Positions 16,490 to 23,309 of a stretch of 23,419 nucleotides of DNA are shown here, in pieces. Under the pieces are notes generated by a model. The model saw only the letters and a list, made by a program, of their open reading frames with translations, was not told where the DNA came from and ran no database searches. This DNA is from CAYNTH01 sp964427055. GTDB taxonomy: Archaea > Aenigmatarchaeota > Aenigmatarchaeia > CG10238-14 > SCSR01. The stretch spans positions 1 through 23,419 of the forward strand of contig CAYRSQ010000009.1 in assembly GCA_964427055.1 (NCBI GenBank). The letters are read 5' to 3'. The position numbers and the translations under genes were made by a program. Position 1 is the first letter of the stretch. Each line of letters opens with the position of its first letter.

Positions 16490-17281
16490 ATGGGACACGA
16501 GAGAGTTTCATCTCTTCCTCAAAAGTCGCAGAAATGGATCGACCTCGTCAAGAACATGAGTTCGATGTATCCTGATGGTTTTCCTGTCGCCATTGTAGCC
16601 GCCCAAACACTTCATAATGTACGCCTTCAGTACGAGAGCCTTTCCCGGGACGAAGCGATTAAGACGGTTTTTGCATTCTTAGTGTCTTTCTCTCGGGCTT
16701 GCCGGGTCGAGGATCCCATTGTCGAACTCAAAGCTACCGGCGTTTCTCTTCCCGATGACCCGACCTTGCTTTCACTTGTCAAGGCACTCAGGCAACAGGT
16801 ACCCGTGGAGGAGGCCACGTCTGAATATGGGCAACTTGCGCTTGCTGCAGCGGCCGATGCCCTCGGACAATGGCAAAAGGACAATATCCCTAGACAACTC
16901 CTATTGTTCCAAACAAAAATCAACTTTTTTGAATCTTGGCGCCGTCTTGGCACTGGTTCTGGTTTTTGTGAACTCAGCCGTCTCTTCTTCGGCAGACTGA
17001 CTGAACGTTATCTCAACTACTTCTTGGACAGGGTGGCTTCCGCTACTTTCCGATCCATTCACCAACGGAATCAATTCGAGCACGATATCAAGTCGCATGT
17101 CGACGATGTGTCCAAACATGCGTTCGAAACGGCTAAAATTACGCAGTCTTTCGCCGCTGGCTGGTTCAACGCGCATGCACTCGGCGACCACGTGCCGGGC
17201 GAAAGACAGATTGAGAACTTTCTCGGTTTAGCATTTGGTAAGCTTCGCGATGAACTTTACCGAGAGGAGGCGGGGAAATGA
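16490..17281 (+). CDS. Unrecognised 263-aa protein, partner of the QueC-nuclease fusion
   Basis: I do not recognise this family. The protein is soluble, mostly helical by composition, and has no signal peptide, membrane segment or metal motif. Landmarks are an N-terminal helical region, an Ala-rich stretch near residues 120-130, and a segment rich in aromatic residues and Arg near 163-190. Its ATG follows AGAGGT, and its stop overlaps the next ATG by four bases (ATGA), so the two proteins are made together and probably interact. In Qat systems the gene before the QueC-like qatC is qatB, which I remember as having a Gly-rich N-terminus; this protein does not show that. A structural, adaptor or substrate protein for the QueC-like enzyme is possible. 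Confidence 0.6.
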   Translation: MGHERVSSLPQKSQKWIDLVKNMSSMYPDGFPVAIVAAQTLHNVRLQYESLSRDEAIKTVFAFLVSFSRACRVEDPIVELKATGVSLPDDPTLLSLVKALRQQVPVEEATSEYGQLALAAAADALGQWQKDNIPRQLLLFQTKINFFESWRRLGTGSGFCELSRLFFGRLTERYLNYFLDRVASATFRSIHQRNQFEHDIKSHVDDVSKHAFETAKITQSFAAGWFNAHALGDHVPGERQIENFLGLAFGKLRDELYREEAGK

Positions 17282-19140
17282 ACTCCTCATCTCCCAATTT
17301 ATTTCTGTGTAACGGGGCCGAACGCCCCGTGAATCTCGCCGAAAAGGCAAAAGTGACTTCGCTGAGCTACTTCAAGGATAATCCCGACCGCAACGTCAAC
17401 CTGCAATTACCTAGATTCGTAGAACAGTTGTACCATTTGCCTCCACGGATTTTGGATTTATTAGAAATCGCAGCGTACGTCTTCGCAGCCGACAGGTCAG
17501 CTCATCGGGGATCGAAGGACGCTGTGGAGTTGCACGCATGGTCGCGTGCCATGCATTTCGTAATTCGTGTACGTGACTACGATTTCTGGAACCAGAACTC
17601 AGTGAAGCAGAAGCTGTCAGAAGTGTTGATCTTCATGACTGGGGATAGCGATTACTCGTTCGATTTTGAGCCAGGGCATACAACACCGCTCACTTCGTTT
17701 TTTGACAGCGAGGAATTTATCGTTGAACCGCAAGAGCCTTCGTCCGTTGCCTTATTCTCTGGTGGATTGGATTCTCTTGTAGGTGTGCGGTACCAGCTGG
17801 AGTCAACAAACGAAGTCCTCTATTTAATAAGCCACCGTTCGGGACAACCGAGCACAAAGCGGACTCAAAAGAAACTCGCCGATGCTCTGAAGGCAGAATA
17901 TCCAGGGAGGATTCGGCACTTTGCCTTTGACTGTGGTCTCTCTCACCAGCGAGCAGCGGAGGAGACTCAGCGCACACGGGCCTTTCTGTTCTGCTCAATC
18001 GCTTTCGCGTTGGCGCGCAGACTATCTCTTGACTCCTTTCACGCGTACGAAAACGGTGTTACGTCGTTGAACCTTCTGCGACGGCAAGACCTAATAGGCG
18101 CAAGAGCAAGCCGCACGACTCATCCAAAAACCCACCATCTTATGTCCCAGTTTCTGTCAGAATTGAGCGGGTCAAAGTTCACAGTCTTAAATCCTTTCTT
18201 GAGCAAAACCAAAACGGACGTAATGAGTCTGTTCTACCAGGTCAATGGTCGCAATCTGATTAGTAGCGCTGTTTCTTGTAGCAAAATGTTCCAACGCCTA
18301 CCCCTCGCGACCCATTGTGGGAGTTGTTTCCAGTGTATTGATCGTCGGCTTGCCGCATACGCAGCAGGGCTTCAGGACTTTGATAATGTAGGGATCTACT
18401 CAAAAGATATCTTCACTGATCCGATTGAATCCCCAGAGACACGAACAACAGCGTTGGACTACATCCGGCAGGCGATCCGCTTTTCTACGGAAACGGATGA
18501 CGCGTTTGCCTTGGCGAGGCTCTCTGAACTCGCAGAGATAACGGATTACTTACCTGGCAACGAGGATGAAGCTGTTGAAGCTGTCTGGCAACTATGCCAC
18601 AGGCACGGTGAGCAGGTTCTAGGAGCCCTCAAGGAGATTCGGCGCCACCTCGATGATCTTCGTTACGAGGTCAGGGACGGCAGTCTACTTCAGCTTATTT
18701 CAGACCGAGAGTATCTCAAGGAGGATCCGGAAAGGTTGGCGAGGCAAATAGCGGCAATGCTCCTGAGAAGTATCCCGGTAGCATTCAGGAGGGCTAAGCC
18801 GAAGAAGGAAGACGAGGTAAATGATCAAATTGAAGCTTTACTCCGAGCACATGATGAAGATTTCAAGCGCGAGTTCCCAACAACACAATTCTGCATGGCC
18901 AAGGTTGTGCCAGATCACGAAGCGAAGGGTGTCGCCTTGCTTATAGAGGCAAAGTACATCCGAGGAGCGACATCCCCCAGCAAGGCATCAGAAGGGATTG
19001 CCGCAGACATCACGAAGTATCCGGGAGAAGCATTCGTTCTGTTCGTGGTCTACGATCCCGAGCGTTCGATAGTAGACGACGAAATATTTAAGAACGATAT
19101 TCAGAAGAAGCGCGATTGTCTTGTAGCGATCATTCGATAG
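17278..19140 (+). CDS. QueC-like PP-loop enzyme fused to a DpnII/MboI-like nuclease domain
   Basis: A 620-aa fusion. Residues 1-150 are a helical leader. Residues 155-365 are QueC-like: the ATP-binding PP-loop SGGLDS at 161-166, and a zinc site Cys334, Cys347, Cys350, Cys353 (C-x12-C-x2-C-x2-C). QueC makes 7-cyano-7-deazaguanine from 7-carboxy-7-deazaguanine. Residues 380-520 look helical. The C-terminus carries LLIEAKYIRG with Glu557-x-Lys559 followed by SKASEGIAADITKYP and VVYDPERS, the pattern I associate with DpnII/MboI-like PD-(D/E)XK nucleases. QueC-like proteins occur in Qat and in type IV CBASS, where one modifies a protein with a deazaguanine. A defence role is likely by analogy; no queD or queE gene is nearby, which argues against plain queuosine synthesis. 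Confidence 0.8.
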   Translation: MNSSSPNLFLCNGAERPVNLAEKAKVTSLSYFKDNPDRNVNLQLPRFVEQLYHLPPRILDLLEIAAYVFAADRSAHRGSKDAVELHAWSRAMHFVIRVRDYDFWNQNSVKQKLSEVLIFMTGDSDYSFDFEPGHTTPLTSFFDSEEFIVEPQEPSSVALFSGGLDSLVGVRYQLESTNEVLYLISHRSGQPSTKRTQKKLADALKAEYPGRIRHFAFDCGLSHQRAAEETQRTRAFLFCSIAFALARRLSLDSFHAYENGVTSLNLLRRQDLIGARASRTTHPKTHHLMSQFLSELSGSKFTVLNPFLSKTKTDVMSLFYQVNGRNLISSAVSCSKMFQRLPLATHCGSCFQCIDRRLAAYAAGLQDFDNVGIYSKDIFTDPIESPETRTTALDYIRQAIRFSTETDDAFALARLSELAEITDYLPGNEDEAVEAVWQLCHRHGEQVLGALKEIRRHLDDLRYEVRDGSLLQLISDREYLKEDPERLARQIAAMLLRSIPVAFRRAKPKKEDEVNDQIEALLRAHDEDFKREFPTTQFCMAKVVPDHEAKGVALLIEAKYIRGATSPSKASEGIAADITKYPGEAFVLFVVYDPERSIVDDEIFKNDIQKKRDCLVAIIR

Positions 19141-19291
19141 TCAAGATACGCAACAGGAAGGGGTTAGCGGGACCGCACTATTCAAGGTTGGGACATTTCA
19201 TTGTGGCCCGGTTAGGCGTCTGCGCAACGGTTCGAACTCGAAGAAGAAGCTTTTGCAGTGTTTGGTTTTGTCAAGAAAGTATATATTCACT

Positions 19292-19298
19292 GTTGTAC
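19292..19298 (+). other. Cassette 1 5' box (attC R'-like)
   Basis: GTTGTAC, 17 bases before the ATG of the 175-aa gene. It is the exact reverse complement of GTACAAC at 19793-19799 near the end of the same gene. In integron cassettes, the 5' end and the R'' box of the same cassette's attC are complementary because both come from one circular molecule. The box departs from the GTTRRRY consensus at one position. Confidence 0.5.
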
Positions 19299-19314
19299 AA
19301 AGAAGAGATGAAAT

Positions 19315-19842
19315 ATGAACTTTCTGGAGACACTAGTCGCTGAATGGTACGAATACTCGGGGCATTTTGTCCGTGCCAATCCGAGGACACGGAAACGGGC
19401 CAAAGGTGGATGGGATGTCGAACTGGATGTGCTCGCATTCTTCCCCGGAGATCAGAAATTGATCCACCTCGAAACGTCCAGCGATGCCAACTCGTGGCCG
19501 GAACGGAAGAAACGGTTTCTCGAAAAGAAATTCATACTCTCGCATCAGGAATACGAAAGGCTCATCGGTTTCAAAGTTCAGAAGATTGAGCGTGTCGCCA
19601 TTGTTGGATGGATGAAGTCAACTAAAGCAGATTTGAACTGGGGCGAGAACATCACAGTTGTCCTCATCCCAACGCTGATGGAAGAAATCACGGCCAAACT
19701 CAAGGCGATTGATCCCATGCGGCAGGCCGTGCCGGAGGGATTCCCCTTGCTTCGGGCAATGCAGATGGCGCTGGCATTTCAGAAAGAGAATTGTACAACC
19801 AGCGCCTGCACTTTTTCGGCGCGAAACCTCGCCGAAAAGTGA
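19315..19842 (+). CDS. Cassette gene 1: PD-(D/E)XK-like protein of unknown role
   Basis: A 175-aa soluble protein. GGWDVELDVLAF (31-42) and LIHLETSS (49-56) resemble the Asp and Glu strands of a PD-(D/E)XK nuclease fold, as in a widespread family of uncharacterised proteins with a similar ELDVVAF...HxE pattern. The Lys of ExK is replaced (E53-T54-S55), so catalysis is uncertain. The gene starts 17 bases after the 7-base box GTTGTAC, and its last 15 codons and stop lie in the attC-like hairpin, both typical of an integron cassette. It lacks a strong ribosome site. Role unknown; it could be a defence effector or a diverged restriction-type protein. Confidence 0.6.
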   Translation: MNFLETLVAEWYEYSGHFVRANPRTRKRAKGGWDVELDVLAFFPGDQKLIHLETSSDANSWPERKKRFLEKKFILSHQEYERLIGFKVQKIERVAIVGWMKSTKADLNWGENITVVLIPTLMEEITAKLKAIDPMRQAVPEGFPLLRAMQMALAFQKENCTTSACTFSARNLAEK

Positions 19843-19857
19843 GACGTGTAGTTAGGG
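19793..19857 (+). other. attC-like recombination site of cassette 1
   Basis: R''-like GTACAAC (19793-19799) and R'-like GTTAGGG (19851-19857) frame a strong hairpin. CACTTTTTCGGCG (19809-19821) pairs with CGCCGAAAAGTG (19830-19841) over 12 bp with one bulged T, as expected for an attC stem with an extrahelical base. Length 65 bp is within the attC range. The stop codon of the 175-aa gene lies inside it. Confidence 0.55.
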
Positions 19858-19874
19858 GTTGATAGGAGAAATAT

Positions 19875-20330
19875 ATGGATCTTCAAACTGCGCTGCCCTT
19901 ACTATTGCCAAAGGCAATCGTGTGGGCGGAGAACGAGGCAAACTCCGTGGCTGCGACAGGGCAGGTCCTCACCGATATTGCCCAAACGGTGGCGCGAAGA
20001 GTTGGTGTATCTCGGCCAGAGTTGATCCGCGTCGCAGTTGTTGATTCACTACCCATGCCGCAGGATAGCATGCTGCAGGCTGCTGCTATTCAAAGTGGGC
20101 TGCTCGGTCCTCAAATGGCGGGGCTCACACTTGGCTATTCCGTATTCGTCTGCCGTGGTCAGGATACCTGGCGCTTACTCTCACACGAGTTTCGGCATGT
20201 CCATCAATATGAGCAAGCTGGTTCAATTGCTGCATTTCTGCCCGTGTACCTACAACAGATTGTCCAGTTCGGTTATGCGAATGCCCCGTTAGAGGCTGAT
20301 GCGCTCGCTCATGAGCAAGTTGCCCCCTAA
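19875..20330 (+). CDS. Cassette gene 2: HExxH metallopeptidase-like protein
   Basis: A 151-aa protein without signal peptide. SHEFRHVHQYE contains HExxH (His104, Glu105, His108), the zinc site of many metallopeptidases, and Glu140 in PLEADALAHE is placed as a possible third ligand (gluzincin-like). It resembles short DUF4157-like peptidases, but the rest is not familiar. ATG at 19875 has AGGAGA 5 bases upstream. The 5' box GTTAGGGG (19851-19858) and the 3' box CCCCTAAC (20324-20331) bracket it, so it sits in its own integron-type cassette; the TAA stop lies within the 3' box. It could be a toxin or effector peptidase; no partner antitoxin is visible. Confidence 0.6.
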   Translation: MDLQTALPLLLPKAIVWAENEANSVAATGQVLTDIAQTVARRVGVSRPELIRVAVVDSLPMPQDSMLQAAAIQSGLLGPQMAGLTLGYSVFVCRGQDTWRLLSHEFRHVHQYEQAGSIAAFLPVYLQQIVQFGYANAPLEADALAHEQVAP

Positions 20331-20406
20331 CCCCCCGCTTCGGCGCAGACCCTTCACAGTGCCACTTCGCGTCGCTGCTTCGGGCCGCTGAATCTAAGCG
20401 TAACTG
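20324..20406 (+). other. attC-like recombination site of cassette 2
   Basis: CCCCTAAC (20324-20331) is the exact reverse complement of GTTAGGGG at 19851-19858, the 5' end of the same cassette. Its 3' part reads GCCGCTGAATCTAAGCG then GTAACTG (20400-20406), close in layout to the common attC ending GCTGAACTCAAGCGTTAGRY, but with GTA for GTT. CGCTT near 20335 can pair with AAGCG at 20396-20400. The group II intron boundary is 20 bases further on. Confidence 0.5.
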
Positions 20407-20501
20407 ATTACGAAAAGAAGATCGACATAGGTAGGCCCTCACGGGCTTTCCCTGTCACACCACCGGGCATACGGGTCACGTACCACGGCGGTTCGATCGG
20501 G

Positions 20502-21889
20502 TTAAGCATTACAAGATGCGGCCACTCTCGGAAGACCGATTGAGTCGAAATAGTGATTGCGCAGTGCCTGTTGGACCGCTGGATGACCGGACATACGCCA
20601 GAAGCCGGTTGGTGAACCGGCGGCGACCGCAGCATTGAACTTTGGAACACCACGCTGGCTCAGTTCCTTGAAGCGATTTGGTCCATTCTTCCACTGCCTC
20701 CAGAGATACATTCGTAATCTCCGGCGAATCCACGCGTCCAGATTGGACAGCACTTTTGGTGTCTGACAAAAGCCAAAGTAGCCGCGCCATCCTATCAAGT
20801 AAGGCGCTAACTTTTCAATCAGCTCCGGCATACTGACTCCACCTGTGCGGCGGGTAAGTTCTTTGGTTCGCGTTTTGAACCGATCAATAGCTTTGGGCGC
20901 AATCCGCCGTTCACTCCCGTCGTTCGCAATGCTAAAACCCAAAAACTTCCGCTCTTCCGGTCGAGCTACTGCGCTCTTCGACTCGTTTACCTTTAGCAGA
21001 AGCCTTGAGGTCAGGAACCGGCATATACTGGTCATAACCCTTTCACCGGCCCGGTGACTGCAAACATAAATGTTGCAGTCATCCGCGTATCGGCAGAAAC
21101 GATGACCCCGCCTCGTAAGTTCCTTGTCGAAATCGTCAAGCACCAGGTTGCTCAACAACGGAGAAAGTGGCCCCCCTTGGGGAGTCCCTTCGTCAATGGG
21201 GTTAACCAGACCGTCCTCCATCACCCCTGCGTTAAGAAACGCCCGGATGAGTTTGAGCACCCGCTTATCGGATACACGTACTGCGACTCTGGCCATAAGC
21301 AGGTCGTGATTAACTCGGTCGAAAAATTTTTCGAGGTCGATGTCAACCACGTAATTATAGCCCGCGGCGATGTAACGTTGCGCTTGAGCCACTGCTTGAT
21401 GAGCTGAACGTCCCGGTCGGAATCCATAGCTATGCTCTGAGAACGTAGGGTCCCACTGCTTTTGGAGAACCTGCAAAAGCCCTTGCTGGATCAGTCTGTC
21501 GATGACACAAGGCACACCGAGCTTTCTGACCCCGCCATCCGGTTTCGGGATATTAACCCGTTTGACCGGCTGCGGGCGGTAGGTTCCTTCGAGCAGTTGT
21601 TCCCGAATGGTTGACCAGTGCTCCTTAAGGTAGTCCCACGTTTCGTCGATGGTCATGCCATCAACGCCGGGGCTCCCTTTATTTTTACGGACGTCCACGC
21701 TATTTCGAGATTCTTTCGATCGCACACCTCCTCCATCAGCCGTTCTTTTCCTGCCGGGCTTTCGGGAGTTCGCTCCGCCGTCAGTGGTTCGATCCCTTGG
21801 CCGTTGGCGCCAAGGGTTTCACCCCGGCTCTCCTCAGCAAAGGCCAGACGCATTTGCGTACACTGGGTTTTCTGCCGCTTTCCACTCAT
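20502..21889 (-). pseudogene. ltrA: Group II intron reverse transcriptase/maturase, split by a one-base frameshift
   Basis: The maturase begins at ATG 21889 (MSGKRQKTQ) and runs in one frame to about 21682, then continues in the next frame from KNKGSPGVDGMT to the stop at 20502. The switch is at an A5 run (T5 at 21682-21686 on the plus strand); one more A would give a single chain of about 460 aa joining TSVK to NKGSPGVDG, as in related maturases. The remainder is intact: RT domains with GFRPGRSAHQAV, TPQGGPLSPLL, the catalytic YADD (21078-21089), the thumb region and a C-terminal GIIM-type maturase domain. It needs the intron RNA to splice and insert. Either the element is disabled, or a -1 slip on the A-run restores it, or the base is a sequencing error. 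Confidence 0.8.
21682..21686 (-). other. Frameshift site (A5 run) in the maturase gene
   Basis: On the minus strand the sequence is GTAAAAATAAAGG. The upstream frame reads GTA AAA ATA and hits a stop 10 codons later; the downstream frame needs AAA AAT AAA. A missing A (five for six) or a -1 slip on AAA explains the change. Confidence 0.75.
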
Positions 21890-22433
21890 GAGTCACGAAT
21901 CCTACTTGCCACTCCCCATCGTTCGGGCCTTCAACATGTTGGTTCGGCCTTGCGACCCCTGGCTATTTCTGCCCTTTCGGGTCAGTGTCCCGATCGAGCG
22001 GGCCGGCGTCCCATGTCTATTATGCCCTCTGCTGACTTCTGCGCCGTGATCAGGTCCCCTCACGGTCCCCTCAGTCACAAATTCGGGACGCGACGCAGAC
22101 CTCCCGAGGTAAGTTCAACCGCCTTCCCCGCACACCTGCCGGATCTACAGCCTTGGCCCTTGATGGATATGGACTTTGCGACCAGTTGCCCGCTCGTCCG
22201 ACCAAGGTTGCCTCTATCCGGTTTCTGTTCGTCAGGTCGCGGATTCGCTCCACGCTTCCTTCAGACGCCACCTCACGATGATGCCCTTGCGTCTCGCTAA
22301 TCCTTCACCTCCATCAGGTTGGATAGGGGACTTTCACCCCCAAGCTGTCGAACATGCTCGGCACACAACTAAACCGCTTCGCGGTGGTAGATACAGAGGA
22401 CTTGTGGGGAAGGCATCGAACAAAGAATGGGTC

Positions 22434-22461
22434 TTGACAATCCCGTTTTATCTGTTATTAA
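22434..22461 (+). promoter_or_regulatory. Orphan sigma-70-type promoter
   Basis: TTGACA at 22434-22439, a 16-base spacer, and TATTAA at 22456-22461 preceded by TG-n, an extended -10. It points rightward toward a region without a clear gene. It may drive a small RNA, or be the relic of a cassette promoter left after the intron inserted. Confidence 0.45.
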
Positions 22462-22792
22462 GTAGCTCATGTTGTTGAGTTTTGGCAACTTGTAGGGGAT
22501 AGACCCCGATTGAAACCCCATAGGATAATCTATTGCTCGCGTAGCGGCTCCGTTCTTCATGCGTCAATCCAAAATTGAATCAATACAACGAATATATTTG
22601 TTGGCTTTACCCCAACTCCGGATTGACGCTTATTCGAAATCTGCTACTATTCCTTCACTCTTGATTTTCTCGACTACAAGGAAGCTATACGTATGCAGAG
22701 CTCGCAAAAATTCGACGGGCTGGGTTTATAGCCACTACTCAGTCCCCGACATTACTGGTTATGTGTTTAACACGACAGCAAAACACCACAAA

Positions 22793-22817
22793 AAGAAACC
22801 CATGTTAACAGGTTTCT
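22793..22817 (-). terminator. Intrinsic terminator of the HU gene
   Basis: Read on the minus strand, AAGAAACC and GGTTTCTT form an 8-bp stem around about 9 bases and are followed by TTTG, within 10 bases of the HU stop codon. The stem also carries A-rich and T-rich sides, so it may work weakly in both directions. Confidence 0.6.
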
Positions 22818-22823
22818 TCGGTT

Positions 22824-23144
22824 CTATTTCTTTTTAGCTGGGACCTTTGCTTTCGATGCAGCTTTGACAGGCTTCGCTTTCAGATCCTTGAGTGCTTTCG
22901 CTGGTGAAAATTTGCCGCTGGTCTTGGCCGCTATCTTCAGTTCTTGCCCAGTCTGAGGATTCCGGCCTATGCGAGCGGCACGGTTTACCGCACTAAACGT
23001 ACCAAAACCGACCAGAGTGACCTTATCACCAGCCTTGAGAGCAGCCGTGGTTGCAACGATGAAGCTGTTGAGTGCTTTCTCAGCTTGAACCTTTGTCAGT
23101 TCTGCGCCTTCTGCTATCTTTGCTACGAGTTCTGCTTTTGTCAT
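22824..23144 (-). CDS. HU-family nucleoid protein with a basic C-terminal tail
   Basis: About 106 aa. MTKAELVAKIAE, VTLVGFGTF and the arm RIGRNPQTGQEL are HU signatures; the family binds and compacts DNA with little sequence preference. After the core there is an extra Lys/Ala/Pro-rich tail of about 17 residues (ending PAKKK), which plain HU lacks and which should add DNA affinity. ATG at 23144 has GGAGG 6 bases upstream, so the in-frame ATG 27 bases earlier is rejected. A terminator and a promoter candidate flank it, so it is a single-gene unit. It is a second HU/IHF-type gene in this window, together with the IHF-alpha gene. Confidence 0.88.
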   Translation of the reverse strand: MTKAELVAKIAEGAELTKVQAEKALNSFIVATTAALKAGDKVTLVGFGTFSAVNRAARIGRNPQTGQELKIAAKTSGKFSPAKALKDLKAKPVKAASKAKVPAKKK

Positions 23145-23170
23145 AATTCCTCCGAAATTTAATTTGTACA

Positions 23171-23200
23171 TTTATACAACATATTAGCCCGTGTCTGCAA
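23171..23200 (-). promoter_or_regulatory. Candidate HU promoter
   Basis: On the minus strand, TTGCAG (23200-23195), an 18-base spacer, and TATAAA (23176-23171). The start of transcription would lie about 20 bases before the ATG. The -35 box is weak. Confidence 0.35.
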
Positions 23201-23309
23201 TGAAATTGCCAAATTTCTATAACGATCGCTGAGAGAATCACAGCATTTATTACGACTTGAAAACCTGCATTTTTATTGAGGTTGGTGTTTTATTGATAAC
23301 AGTCAACTA

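Larger units (their letters stand above)
20427..22366 (-). mobile_element. Group II intron (about 1.94 kb) with encoded maturase
   Basis: The 5' end is GUGUGCCGAGCAUG at 22366 (consensus GUGYG). The 3' end, after domains V and VI, is ...CUACCUAU near 20427. Domain V lies at 20451-20494: ACCGCCG pairs with CGGUGGU and UACG with CGUA around a small loop. Domain VI is the GCCC/GGGC hairpin that follows. About 475 bases of 5' structured RNA (21890-22366) precede the maturase. On the intron strand, the 5' exon ends with the hairpin ACCGC-GAA-GCGGT and TTAGTT, the target type of class IIC introns. A candidate EBS1 (AACUGG, near 22183-22188) can pair with TTAGTT using two G-T pairs. Exact ends are uncertain by a few bases. 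Confidence 0.85.
22367..22823. other. Non-coding stretch between the intron and the HU gene
   Basis: No gene is supported. It begins with AACTAAACCGCTTCGCGGT, which contains the hairpin next to the intron and resembles the first part of another attC (R''-like ACTAAAC). It contains an orphan promoter at 22434-22461, a 10-bp inverted repeat GCGTCAATCC (22561-22570) with GGATTGACGC (22620-22629), and the HU terminator at 22793-22817. A 92-codon plus-strand frame from 22559 has no ribosome site and no recognisable motif. Confidence 0.45.

Noticed and set aside
16490..17281. Assignment of the 263-aa protein as QatB
   Set aside because: It lacks the Gly-rich N-terminus I associate with QatB, and no QatA ATPase or QatD TatD-like gene is adjacent.
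17278..19140. Assignment as a housekeeping queC
   Set aside because: The protein is far longer than QueC, carries a nuclease-like C-terminus and has no queD, queE or folE neighbour.
19211..19217. GTTAGGC, a perfect attC core-site wording
   Set aside because: I find no matching GCCTAAC box at the end of the following gene, while GTTGTAC closer to that gene has an exact partner; chance occurrence is likely, though a remnant attC is possible.
22559..22837. 92-codon plus-strand frame
   Set aside because: No ribosome site, no motif, and it runs across the HU terminator and into the HU gene.
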